This document shows, piece after piece, positions 8,833 through 18,000 of a DNA stretch of 64,000 nt. The position numbers and the translations under genes are program-made. The notes beneath the pieces were generated by a model. The model saw only the letters and a program-made list of their open reading frames with translations. It had not been told where the DNA came from and did not search any database. Source of the DNA: Nitrosomonas sp. Nm84. GTDB taxonomy: Bacteria > Pseudomonadota > Gammaproteobacteria > Burkholderiales > Nitrosomonadaceae. Numbering within the stretch: position 1 is the stretch's first letter; every line of letters starts with the position of its first letter. The stretch covers positions 49,609-113,608 of the forward strand of contig NZ_QJJP01000008.1 in assembly GCF_003201565.1 (NCBI RefSeq), in the 5' to 3' direction.

Positions 8833-11325
8833 TCATTTATCTGAACGCGATGGCAGTCGCCTATGTTCCGTTCTAGGGTGATGCGACAATTGACAGGCGC
8901 GACGGAAAGCCACCAGCATTCGCTGCGCATCTCCCAGCACAGTTTCAGAGGGATAACCGACCGCTCGGCCTGATTCGAAGGCTCCCGCCGGCAATCCGGT
9001 CAGCAATTCCAGCCCTTGGATAACATGCTGCATGGTGTAAATCGCAAACAAACCTTTCTCGACGGCCTCAATGATTTTGTTATCCAGCATCAAGTGCTGC
9101 CGGTTGGCATGCGGAATCAGCACACCCTGTTCGCCGGTCAACCCAATTTTCTCGCACAACCTGAAATAACCTTCAATTTTGTCATTGACGCCACCAATCG
9201 GCAGCACTTCTCCATATTGATTCAATGCACCTGTGACTGCGATACTTTGATTCAGCGGCAATTCCGTCAACGAGGACAACAGCACATAAAACTCGGCACA
9301 GGAAGCCGAATCTCCTTCGATACTGGTATATTCTTGCTCAAAAACAATCGATGCGCTGAGCGCCAACGGTGCGATATGCGCAAACAATGCGGCGAAATAA
9401 TTTTGCAATATCAACACGCCTTTATCATGAATCGGCCCGGTCATTTCCACTTCGCGCGCAATATTCAGCACGCCGTCTTCGCCGGCAAAAGTGCGCGCGG
9501 TAACCCGCACCGGCGTACCAAAACGATAATCGCCCAAATCGATTTGCGTCAATGCATTGAGCTGCCCCACTTTCTCACCCTCAACTGCAATGGAGATTTC
9601 ACCATCGATAATGAATTCCTGCACACTCAAATCCGGGTAGTTGTGACGGTGCATGCGCGCCAGCAGTGCGGCATCGATATCGGTCACAGCCACCGTCCGT
9701 CCACGACGTGCGGTACACAGTGCGGCACTCTCCAACACCAGCATCTCGGTACGCGCAAAAATAGCACTCTGGCGTTTTTGATCTTCCACCTCACGATGCG
9801 ATTCTTCTAATAACCGCGCAACCGCCGCCGCAGAAAAGTGCGGCAATTTTGCCGTATCGCAAGCATGCGCGACAAAAATGGCCGATGCATGGTAAGTTTT
9901 CGCACTGGCAAGAAAGCTCTCGGCAAAGTCGACTTTTACGCGAAAGCGCCGCATAAATTCAGGATCGATCTCCTGCAGGTCATAATATTCATCGCGCGAG
10001 CCGATCAAAATGATTTTCACGTCCACTTCCACTGCCTCGGGGTCGAGCGCAACAGGCGTACTCGATGTCAATGTCGAGCCGGGCTCTTCAATTTGCAGCC
10101 GCTTACTGCGCAAGAATCGCCGCAGTTTTAACCATAATTCGCTATCCGTCAGCAAATCACTCAAGTGCAACATGAGAAAACCACCATGCGCCTTCAGCAA
10201 ACTGCCGGCGCGAATATGCATGAAATCAGTTTTCAGTTTGCCGCTCTCAAACTGATAATCAATGCTGCCAAACAACGCATAAGACGATGGATTATCTTCG
10301 ACAATGACGGGCGCCCCCTGCATGTCGGCACTGTCCACCACAAGATTGATTTGATAATGGGAGAAAATCTGATTCAACGCCGATTGGCGCTTTTCTTCGT
10401 CGCTAATGTTGGCTGTAAACAGATGCAGATTATCGAGAATATCCGCTGTGATCTGTTCAAAATACGTCTTTAAACGGATATTGCTTCTTAATTGTTTTTG
10501 CAAACCATCCTGAATCTTCTTCACGGCAAGACTTAATAACGGTTGCACGGTACGACACTGCAACGCTGCCACTGCTGCACTCTTTTCTTTGTCAATGGCA
10601 TTGAATGCTTCAAAATACTGAATGATCGCTTCATGGAGCTGCTGCTCTGCCTGCTCCACTTCAATTCTGCGGTTTCTGGGCAACTTTAATAAATTTTCTT
10701 CCGTCAGAATTTCCCCTGCTGCATCCAACATCGTAAAAATAATCTGTTCGTCCTCACGATGAATGGTGAAATGCAGCGATGCAGCAATTTTGTCCAGCTT
10801 GGCATACATTTTTGCGGCTGCTGTTCTGCATTTTTTCTCAATGCGATCACTTTTGATCTTGAAATCCTGCCCATTCAAACTTTGCGTGATTTCCACGGGC
10901 AGTGATTTTGCCAGTTGCAACAAAGATTGCCGCAACAAGCGCCCTTGCCCGGCAGGCAAATGCAAAGCCAACGGCTTTTCAGGCGCAATGAAGTTGTATA
11001 GATAACACAAATCATGCGGTGTTGATCTATCCGCCGCTGCAGCAATCAACGCCTGCTGTAACAGCGAGGATCGGCCCGATCCAACTTCTCCCAACACAAA
11101 TAAATGATAATCGGGCTGCGTCATACTCAAACCAAAACGCACTGCCGCTTCTGCCCGCTCCTGCCCGATCCATGACAAAGGCTGTTGCAGCAGTTCCGAA
11201 GTATCGGAAAATCCCAGGGAGTCCGGATCGATGATAGTACGTAATTGCAAAGAATCTAATGATGGGATTGGCATATTTAAATCTAGTAACAACTGGACGA
11301 TCAAATCACGCCCACACACTTGCAT
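8833..11325 (-). CDS. Lon-like ATP-dependent protease (AAA_32/S16 family)
   Basis: This 830-residue protein belongs to the proteobacterial Lon-related family with an AAA-type domain interrupted by a long insert, followed by an S16 Lon protease domain. The nucleotide loop is GEVGSGRSS, with arginine in place of the usual lysine, as is common in this family. The catalytic dyad is visible: serine in EGDSASCAEF near residue 672 and lysine in GGVNDKIEGYF near 715, the spacing seen in Lon. It probably degrades misfolded or specific regulatory proteins in the cytoplasm. The start is uncertain: an in-frame ATG 17 codons in (11274) begins MPIPSLDSLQL and fits family N-termini better. Neither start has a clear Shine-Dalgarno. 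Confidence 0.9.
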   Translation of the reverse strand: MQVCGRDLIVQLLLDLNMPIPSLDSLQLRTIIDPDSLGFSDTSELLQQPLSWIGQERAEAAVRFGLSMTQPDYHLFVLGEVGSGRSSLLQQALIAAAADRSTPHDLCYLYNFIAPEKPLALHLPAGQGRLLRQSLLQLAKSLPVEITQSLNGQDFKIKSDRIEKKCRTAAAKMYAKLDKIAASLHFTIHREDEQIIFTMLDAAGEILTEENLLKLPRNRRIEVEQAEQQLHEAIIQYFEAFNAIDKEKSAAVAALQCRTVQPLLSLAVKKIQDGLQKQLRSNIRLKTYFEQITADILDNLHLFTANISDEEKRQSALNQIFSHYQINLVVDSADMQGAPVIVEDNPSSYALFGSIDYQFESGKLKTDFMHIRAGSLLKAHGGFLMLHLSDLLTDSELWLKLRRFLRSKRLQIEEPGSTLTSSTPVALDPEAVEVDVKIILIGSRDEYYDLQEIDPEFMRRFRVKVDFAESFLASAKTYHASAIFVAHACDTAKLPHFSAAAVARLLEESHREVEDQKRQSAIFARTEMLVLESAALCTARRGRTVAVTDIDAALLARMHRHNYPDLSVQEFIIDGEISIAVEGEKVGQLNALTQIDLGDYRFGTPVRVTARTFAGEDGVLNIAREVEMTGPIHDKGVLILQNYFAALFAHIAPLALSASIVFEQEYTSIEGDSASCAEFYVLLSSLTELPLNQSIAVTGALNQYGEVLPIGGVNDKIEGYFRLCEKIGLTGEQGVLIPHANRQHLMLDNKIIEAVEKGLFAIYTMQHVIQGLELLTGLPAGAFESGRAVGYPSETVLGDAQRMLVAFRRACQLSHHPRTEHRRLPSRSDK

Positions 11326-11363
11326 TGTACCGACTTAGACGCAACTGCGTAATGAAGGAATCC

Positions 11364-11400
11364 AACAGGCGGTTAAAAAACGTTTTCGAGGTAGCCATGC
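11364..11400 (+). repeat. Left-end fragment of a dispersed MITE-like element
   Basis: AACAGGCGGTTAAAAAACG followed by TTTTCGAGGTAGC matches the left end of the elements at 34488 and 46357. Only about 37 bp remain. The rest of the 360-bp gap 11326-11685 holds the hairpins listed next and no gene I can support. Confidence 0.55.
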
Positions 11401-11562
11401 ATTGGTAATCTTAACTCTCTGGGAATACCAGCATTCCATCCCAAATGTGCAGGATTTGGTCTTTTCTTTCGTTTGATTTTACTGATTGAGATTTCTAGGA
11501 TTACATGATCCAAGAGAACAAAAGCAACCATTCTCTTTTCTTCTACTGACATACAAAATATT

Positions 11563-11605
11563 GCCGGAGAATCATTGTTCAGCGATTGGACAATAATTCT
11601 CCGGC
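11563..11605 (-). terminator. Long hairpin downstream of the minus-strand RTX gene
   Basis: GCCGGAGAATCATTGTTC (11563-11580) and GACAATAATTCTCCGGC (11589-11605) form a near-perfect stem around an 8-nt loop. It lies about 80 bp past the RTX stop codon on the minus strand and is followed by a short T-rich run. It is a probable rho-independent terminator separating the RTX gene from the protease gene. Confidence 0.6.
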
Positions 11606-11621
11606 TAAACTACTATTGTTC

Positions 11622-11668
11622 TAGCAGGCTATTAAAAAGATCGGGTTTATAATCATAATGACCTGCTA
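11622..11668. repeat. Short inverted repeat made of two MITE-terminus-like arms
   Basis: TAGCAGGCTATTAA (11622-11635) faces TAATGACCTGCTA (11656-11668). Both arms resemble the TA-starting terminal repeat of the MITE-like elements elsewhere in the window (TAGCAGGTCATTGAA). It may be a collapsed element, or simply a second hairpin after the RTX gene. Confidence 0.45.
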
Positions 11669-11685
11669 TGCTAATTAGCAGCCCG

Positions 11686-13251
11686 TTAGATTACCACGAT
11701 ATCCGCATTGGTCATGGCCAAGCCTGCACCGACACCGGCAATGGTTACCGCGGCACCTGCACCGTTGCCATCTGCGTCATATAACAGTGAACCCGTCACA
11801 TCGTTGTAAATAACGAAATCATTGCTATCTAACGCTTGCGTACCAACGACAAATTGACCGGCAGCCAATGTACCGGTCGCGGTTAATGCAGTAAATACCC
11901 CATTTTCCAACTGGATGGTGTCATCTGCTACGCTATAGTCAGCAATCTTGTCGGTATGCCCATTTGTAGTAAACTTAAAGACATCTCTACCTGCTCCACC
12001 AGTGAGTACATTATTGCCGGCACCACCGTCCAGCGTATCATTGCCGGCTCTTCCATTTAACTGGTTGTTTTTCACATTCCCGACAATGATGTTATCCAAT
12101 CCATTGCCTTTACCATTGATTGCTGATGTCCCGGTTAATGTAAGGTTCTCCATGTCATCGGGTAATGTGTATGTCACACTACTGCTGACTCTATCAATAC
12201 CTCCCAAATCTCCGGGATCGCCAAAGAAAAATTCACTAACAAAATCACCAACATTATCTACAATGTAGTGATCATTACCCCATCCACCATCCATGATATC
12301 AGCGCCAGTGCCACCATTGAGCGTATCATCACCATCATCCCCCCACAGCGTATCATCGCCAGCACCGCCGGATAGTTTGTCGTTGCTAAAACCACCATAG
12401 AGCACATTCGAACCAACATTACCTGTTAGGTTATTACTCACACTAAAACCACCCCTGACAGCCTCGATATTGAGTAAAGTATCACTTCCTACTCCCCCTC
12501 CGGTAGCAACGCCTTTTTCGAGATCCACTGTAATGCTGCTGGTAGCCCTAGAATAATCAGCGATATCAACGCCGCCGCCACCATTGAGCTTATCGTTGCC
12601 AGTTCCGCCATCCAATGTATCTTCGCCTCCTCCTCCATTGAGGCTATCATTCCCAGCACCACCATCGAGTCTATTTGCGTTCGTATCTCCAGTTAAAGTA
12701 TCTGCGTAAGAACTACCCACTACACCTTCAATTTTGATTAAGGTATCATTCCCAGCTCCACCTGTCGCTGATCCAGTCAAGAGGTTCACAATTACAGTAC
12801 CTGTAGCGCTTGAATAGCTAGCAGTATCACTGTCATCTCCTCCATCCAGAATGTCGTTACCATCCCCACCCGTCAGTGTGTCAAAGCCACTATTACCCAG
12901 TAATGTGTCATCACCAAAGTCTCCATAGAGTTCATTCGAATTCAGGTCCCCTAGTAAAGTATCCGAATTGAAACTACCCATGACATTCTCAATATTGATT
13001 AAGGTATCATTCCCAGCTCCGCCTGTTGCAGTCCCGGTTACAAGATTTACTATGACTGCCCCTGAAGCATTTGAATAGCTCGCGGTATCGGTTTTTCCAC
13101 CACCGTCCAAGGTATCGTTACCTTTTCCACCTTCCAGCAGATCATCACCTGAATCCCCGAGGAGAGTATCATCTCCCGCTAGGCCATATATAGAATCATC
13201 CCTCGTGGTACCTAGTAACCTATCATTGCCATCTGTACCATTGATTATCAT
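11686..13251 (-). CDS. Secreted RTX-type calcium-binding repeat protein
   Basis: The 521-residue protein is dominated by hemolysin-type repeats, for example GLAGDDTLLGDSGDDLLEG, GGAGNDSLNGGGGEDTLDGG and LSGGAGDDTLWGDDGDDTLN. Between repeat blocks, degenerate segments recur three times (TASYSNASGAVIVNLVTGTA and similar), so the protein is built from about 80-residue modules. There is no signal peptide. The last 180 residues, including YTLPDDMENLTLTGTSAING and an end reading AMTNADIVVI, match the RTX protein at 6014. Both are probably type I secretion substrates using the same signal. It begins 15 bp after the TPR-GNAT gene on the same strand, so the two are almost certainly cotranscribed. The function is unknown. 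Confidence 0.86.
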   Translation of the reverse strand: MIINGTDGNDRLLGTTRDDSIYGLAGDDTLLGDSGDDLLEGGKGNDTLDGGGKTDTASYSNASGAVIVNLVTGTATGGAGNDTLINIENVMGSFNSDTLLGDLNSNELYGDFGDDTLLGNSGFDTLTGGDGNDILDGGDDSDTASYSSATGTVIVNLLTGSATGGAGNDTLIKIEGVVGSSYADTLTGDTNANRLDGGAGNDSLNGGGGEDTLDGGTGNDKLNGGGGVDIADYSRATSSITVDLEKGVATGGGVGSDTLLNIEAVRGGFSVSNNLTGNVGSNVLYGGFSNDKLSGGAGDDTLWGDDGDDTLNGGTGADIMDGGWGNDHYIVDNVGDFVSEFFFGDPGDLGGIDRVSSSVTYTLPDDMENLTLTGTSAINGKGNGLDNIIVGNVKNNQLNGRAGNDTLDGGAGNNVLTGGAGRDVFKFTTNGHTDKIADYSVADDTIQLENGVFTALTATGTLAAGQFVVGTQALDSNDFVIYNDVTGSLLYDADGNGAGAAVTIAGVGAGLAMTNADIVVI

Positions 13252-13266
13252 AGTAGAACAACTCCT

Positions 13267-14448
13267 TTAAAAATTAAGACTACGAAAAAGACTTAACTGA
13301 GCGCGATGCGAATTACATCTTATCAATTTACTCGAAAAGCGCGCAAGCTTTAGATTTTCTTTAAATTCTTCAATCAACATTGAATTCTGGTAAATGCTTA
13401 ACCAGTCATTCAACTTCTGATCATGAAGATGGTTCTTAAAGAATCCTTCCTGCCTAAAACCAATTGCTAACGCTGATTTCTGTGCATATGAATTATCTGA
13501 ATAAACAATGCTAGTCAACTTATTAAATCCAATCGCATTAAATGCAAAATCCAATATCATCAGCATTGCCGTCAAAGGAATGCGGGTGCCATTGAATTTT
13601 GTTGCATCGGGAAAGCCGATCAAAATTTCTGCGCGGCGATGAACTAAATGAATTTCCGCCAATGAGGCGAGACCTATCGGTGTATAGTGAATTTCTCCCG
13701 GATTCAAAGAATCAATTCTTTCGATGACCCATTGAATGCTTTTATTCTTATACACAGCCAAACGGTCGGGATGATGTGCATTCTGTTGCGACTTGAATTG
13801 CCGGAGTGAGCCCGCCAAATAACGATTATAGTTACTCATAAAAGACTCGTTGGCATAGCAATCCGTCACAAACTGATGATCAAGCGGCGTACGAGCTCTT
13901 ATTCGCAGTCTTTCATTCTCAATCGGCAGCACCCATATCGGATGCAATTGGATATACAGGTGCCTGATTTCAGTATCATCAGGATTAGCAGCCAGGCCAC
14001 GACTCAGCACATCGAATGCTAAATCGATTGCATTATGCAGCAGATGAATGTTAGCAAGGTTAATGATACTGTTGGCGTTCTTGGCGTTTGCCTGCGCCGC
14101 TTTCTGAAAAGAATTCTTGGCATTGCTCAAGTCACCCAAACCGGCATGCGCCACGCCCAAGCAATCCAACAGATATGAATTTTCTCCAGCATATTGCAGA
14201 CCTCGCGTCGCAACGCCAACTGCTGTTTTAAAATTTCCAAGCTGGCAATGCGCCGTTGCGGCGACGATCCAACCCCAAGGCGATTCAACATTCTTCTTGT
14301 CCGCCTTGTTCAAGTGGTCGATGCATAATTTCGCGTCACCCAACGCCAACAAATCACCCGCCTCTCGCACATACCCGGGAATTTTCTCATCAGCACTGCG
14401 TTGATAAAGCGCAGCAGGGTCCGGCAATTTGCAATTGAGCGTTTTCAT
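13267..14448 (-). CDS. TPR protein with C-terminal GNAT-like acetyltransferase domain
   Basis: The 393-residue protein has two parts. Residues about 25-165 form TPR-like helix pairs (GWIVAATAHCQLGNFKTAVGVA, LDCLGVAHAGLGDLSNAKNS, ANSIINLANIHLLHNAIDLAF). Residues about 180-360 resemble a RimJ-type GNAT fold: LRIRARTPLDHQFVTDCY, AEIHLVHRRAEILIGFPD, IVYSDNSYAQKSALAIGF and RQEGFFKNHL, the last two being typical of the acetyl-CoA side. It is the first gene of a two-gene unit with the RTX gene 15 bp downstream. HlyC-type toxin acyltransferases are also GNAT-like, so a role in modifying the RTX product is conceivable, but that is inference. I see no obvious ribosome-binding site at the chosen ATG. 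Confidence 0.78.
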   Translation of the reverse strand: MKTLNCKLPDPAALYQRSADEKIPGYVREAGDLLALGDAKLCIDHLNKADKKNVESPWGWIVAATAHCQLGNFKTAVGVATRGLQYAGENSYLLDCLGVAHAGLGDLSNAKNSFQKAAQANAKNANSIINLANIHLLHNAIDLAFDVLSRGLAANPDDTEIRHLYIQLHPIWVLPIENERLRIRARTPLDHQFVTDCYANESFMSNYNRYLAGSLRQFKSQQNAHHPDRLAVYKNKSIQWVIERIDSLNPGEIHYTPIGLASLAEIHLVHRRAEILIGFPDATKFNGTRIPLTAMLMILDFAFNAIGFNKLTSIVYSDNSYAQKSALAIGFRQEGFFKNHLHDQKLNDWLSIYQNSMLIEEFKENLKLARFSSKLIRCNSHRAQLSLFRSLNF

Positions 14449-14530
14449 GTTGAGTGGTCGAGTCTTTTTACGCCATTTATGCGCAATTTGATTTTCTTAC
14501 CAAGGCATCCGGTTGTGGGTGGTTACGCAA

Positions 14531-14890
14531 TTACGATTTATTTTTTAGTCTATCTTTAAGATCGGCAAACGGATTGAACGTAGCGACCGTTTCCGTTTTT
14601 CCACCATCAACACGCCCCATGGCATCTTTCAGCTTGGAGTGTTCATGTTCATGGCAGTAGGTACAGAGCAGCTCCCAGTTACTGCCATCGGGTGGATTAT
14701 CGTCGTGATTACTGTTCTTGTGATGCACTTCCAGCAACTGTAGGTTCTTGTGGTCAAACGTACGCGCACAACCGCCGCACACCCATGGAAACAATTTGAG
14801 CGCTTGTTCCCGATACCCTTGGGCACGTTTTTCCGCATTCCGGCGTGCTTCAAGAACTACCTTATCCAGTTTACTGGTATCTTTTGCCAT
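14531..14890 (-). CDS. yajD: YajD-like HNH nuclease-family protein
   Basis: This 119-residue protein resembles E. coli YajD. It has ALKLFPWVCGGCARTF with a zinc-binding CxxC, the HNH core LEVHHKNSNHDDNPPDGSNW, then LLCTYCHEHEHSK with a second CxxC, and ends in the conserved NPFADLKDRL. Such small HNH proteins bind zinc and probably nick or cut nucleic acid; the physiological role of YajD is not established. The frame is open up to 14998, but GGAGG sits 7 nt before the ATG at 14890, and homology also begins there, so I use that start. No immunity or toxin partner adjoins it. Confidence 0.9.
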   Translation of the reverse strand: MAKDTSKLDKVVLEARRNAEKRAQGYREQALKLFPWVCGGCARTFDHKNLQLLEVHHKNSNHDDNPPDGSNWELLCTYCHEHEHSKLKDAMGRVDGGKTETVATFNPFADLKDRLKNKS

Positions 14891-15012
14891 TAATCTGCCT
14901 CCATCAGTACGACGACAAGTTAAATTATATCGATTGGCATAAGTCTGTAAATCCCAACAGGCTTGCTGGATCGTAATGTTGGGGTTCACCAGGTTCACCC
15001 CAACCTACCGGA

Positions 15013-18000
15013 TTAAGCAAAATCCGTCGCCAAATTCATACCAACCAACAATACCACATCATCCTGGGTATACGTGTGATAAAAACCACGATTGCCACCA
15101 TCTACCCAATCGCCGTCAAGAACAATCCGATCCCCGGCATTGCCGTTGACTTTCAGGGTATTGCTGGTATCCGACAGATTGCGTAAATCGACAGCGGTTA
15201 AAGTCAGCGTATTATCGCCTCTGCCATAGATACAGATGGTCTCAATGCCGCTGATCTTGTTTTCAAAATCGGCCAGGTTCATATTCAAGCCGCTGCCGTC
15301 AAGATGCAATCTATCGTCGCCGCTACCGCCATCGATAGATGTAAAATCAAGATCGGCTATGCGAATATTGTCATCACCGGCACCGCCATGAAACACATCC
15401 GCCCCGCCGCGGCCGATCATCAAATCATTACCAGCACCAGCCTCAAAGACTTCTGCCGTTGAGGTGCCTTTGAGGACATCGTTCCCGGGCGTGCCCGCAA
15501 TGACATTGCCGCCGCTGCCACCGCCAAAATCGCTGCGACCAAAAATAACGTAGCTGGAACCGAAATCAGCGCCATACCGGTTCCTTCCAGGAGCGCCTAC
15601 CATCAAATCATCAAAACCATCGCCGTTGACATCCCCAGCACCGCTGACCGAATCACCCGATTGACTATACTCCTCTACCCCGACCAGGCGGATGCCGTTG
15701 CTGCCATCCAAACTGGATAAATCCATCGCGGCAGAAAAACCGGAAGCACGCCCAAATACCACATAACTGACGCCTGTATCATAGCCATAATTGCTATTAT
15801 CAGCACTAGGCGCACCGACAATCAGATCATCAAAGCCGTCGCCGTTGACATCACCCGCGCTGCTGACTGAACTACCCAATCCATCCAAGCGGAAACCGTT
15901 GCTACCATCGAGGCTGGATAAGTTCAGCGTGGCAGCAAAACTCGAGGACTTGCCAAACACCACGTAATTGGGGCCTCCTGCACCGACAATCAGGTCATCA
16001 AAGCCGTCACCGTTGACATCCCCGGCGTTGCTGACCGAATTGCCCGAACCGTCATATCTCGCCACCCCATCCAGACGAAAGCCATTGTTACCGTCAAGGC
16101 TGGATAAATCTAGTGTGGCATCAAAGCCAGAAGCCTTACCAAGCACTACGTAACTGGAGCCAGACCTGTTGCCGTTCGGATCGGCACCAGGCGCACCGAC
16201 AATCACATCATTAAACCCATCGCCGTTGATATCGCCTGCGTTACTGACAGAGGTTCCCGAGGAATCAGACTTCGCTACTCCATCCAGGCGAAAACCGTTG
16301 CTGCCATCGAGACTGGATAGATTCAACGTTGCATCAAAACCGGAAGCACGCCCAAACACCACGTAACTGGAACCGGAAGCATCGCCGTTCGAATCAGCAC
16401 CAGGCGCGCCGACAATCACATCATCAAAGCCGTCACCATTGACGTCCCCCGCACTGCTGACTGATCCCACAACATCGCCCTCTACCGCACCATCCAAACG
16501 GAAACCGCTGTCGCCATCGAGACTGGATAAATCCATCGCAGCAGCAAAACCGGCAGCGCGCCCAAACACCACGTAGCTGGAACCGGAAGCACTGCCGTTC
16601 GGGTCAGCACCAGGCGCGCCGACAATCACATCATCAAAGCCGTCACCATTGACATCCCCCGCGCTGCTGACTGAACTGCCCGAATAATCACTCACCGCCA
16701 CCCCATCCAGGCGAAAACCATTACCACCATCGAGACTGGATAGATCCAACGTGGCATCAAAACCGGCAGCGTGCCCAAATACCACGTAGCTGGATCCGGA
16801 ATTCCCGCTGTTCAGATCAGCGTCAGGCGCGCCGACAATCACATCATCAAAACCATCTCCATTGATGTCTCCGGCATTACTAACAGAGCTGCTCAAAAAG
16901 TAATTCGTCGAGTCCTTCGTCACCATCCTATTTAGACGAAAGCCATTATTGCCATCGAGATCGGCCAAAATGATCACACCTGCTATTGGTACATCGGTAG
17001 CGTCTGTTCGCATGGTCCTATCTACCCGCAGCGTCGTCCCACTATTGGTAAAAATACGATAATCACCATCGACACCACCATCCGTCCAGCCATCCACGAG
17101 TCCAACAATACGATCATCGGCGTTACCATCCACGGTAAAAGTATCGGTGGTGTCCGAAAGACTGAGTAAATCCGGCAATGTAAGCGTCAATGTATTGCTG
17201 CCACTGCCGGTCAGATCGATCGTTTCGATGCCATCGATGGTATCAGGGAAGTCGGCCAGATTTAAGCGGATGCCTGCACCCATCAATTCCAGCGTGTCGG
17301 TGCCAACTCCGCCATCGACTGATTGGAAATCGAGATCAGGCACTGCAATGGTATCGTCGCCGGAATCACCATGGAATATATCCGCGCCACCGCGACCATC
17401 CATGCGGTCGTTGCCGTCACCTGCCTCGAAGCGCTCCGCCAATTCAGTGCCCGCGAGATTATCATCCTCCGCAGTACCCAAATATACCGCCTCACCGGCA
17501 ATAAAGTTGCCGCCAAATACCACGTAGCTGGCGCCAATACCACCATCAGGCCCAAAGCCACGAGCACTGATGATCAAGTCATCAAAACCATCGTTGTTGA
17601 CGTCCCCGGCGCCGCTGACCGATTCACCCAATATATCAAACGTCTTTGCTCCATCCAAACGAAAACCGTCATTGCCATCGAGACTGGATAAGTCCAGCGT
17701 GGCAGCAAAACCGGAAGCACGCCCAAACACCACATAGCTGGAGCCGGCATCCCTGATGCCGGCCGGATCAGCGCGGGGAGCGCCAATAATCAAGTCATCC
17801 AAACCGTCACCGTTGACGTCCCCGGCACCGCTGACCGAAACACCCGATCCGTCCAAGCGAAAACCGTTGTTGCCATCAAGGCTGGATAAGTTTAGCGCAG
17901 CATCGAAACTGGAAGCTTTACCAAACACCACGTAACTGGAGTTAGTTCCTGGGTTACCGACAATCAAGTCATCAAAACCATCGCCGTTGATATCCCCTGC

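Noticed and set aside
9016..9810. 264-codon plus-strand frame inside the Lon-like protease gene
   Set aside because: It is antisense to a well-recognised protease domain and shows no family similarity.
14891..14998. N-terminal extension of the YajD-like frame
   Set aside because: A GGAGG Shine-Dalgarno directly precedes the internal ATG at 14890, and family similarity begins there.
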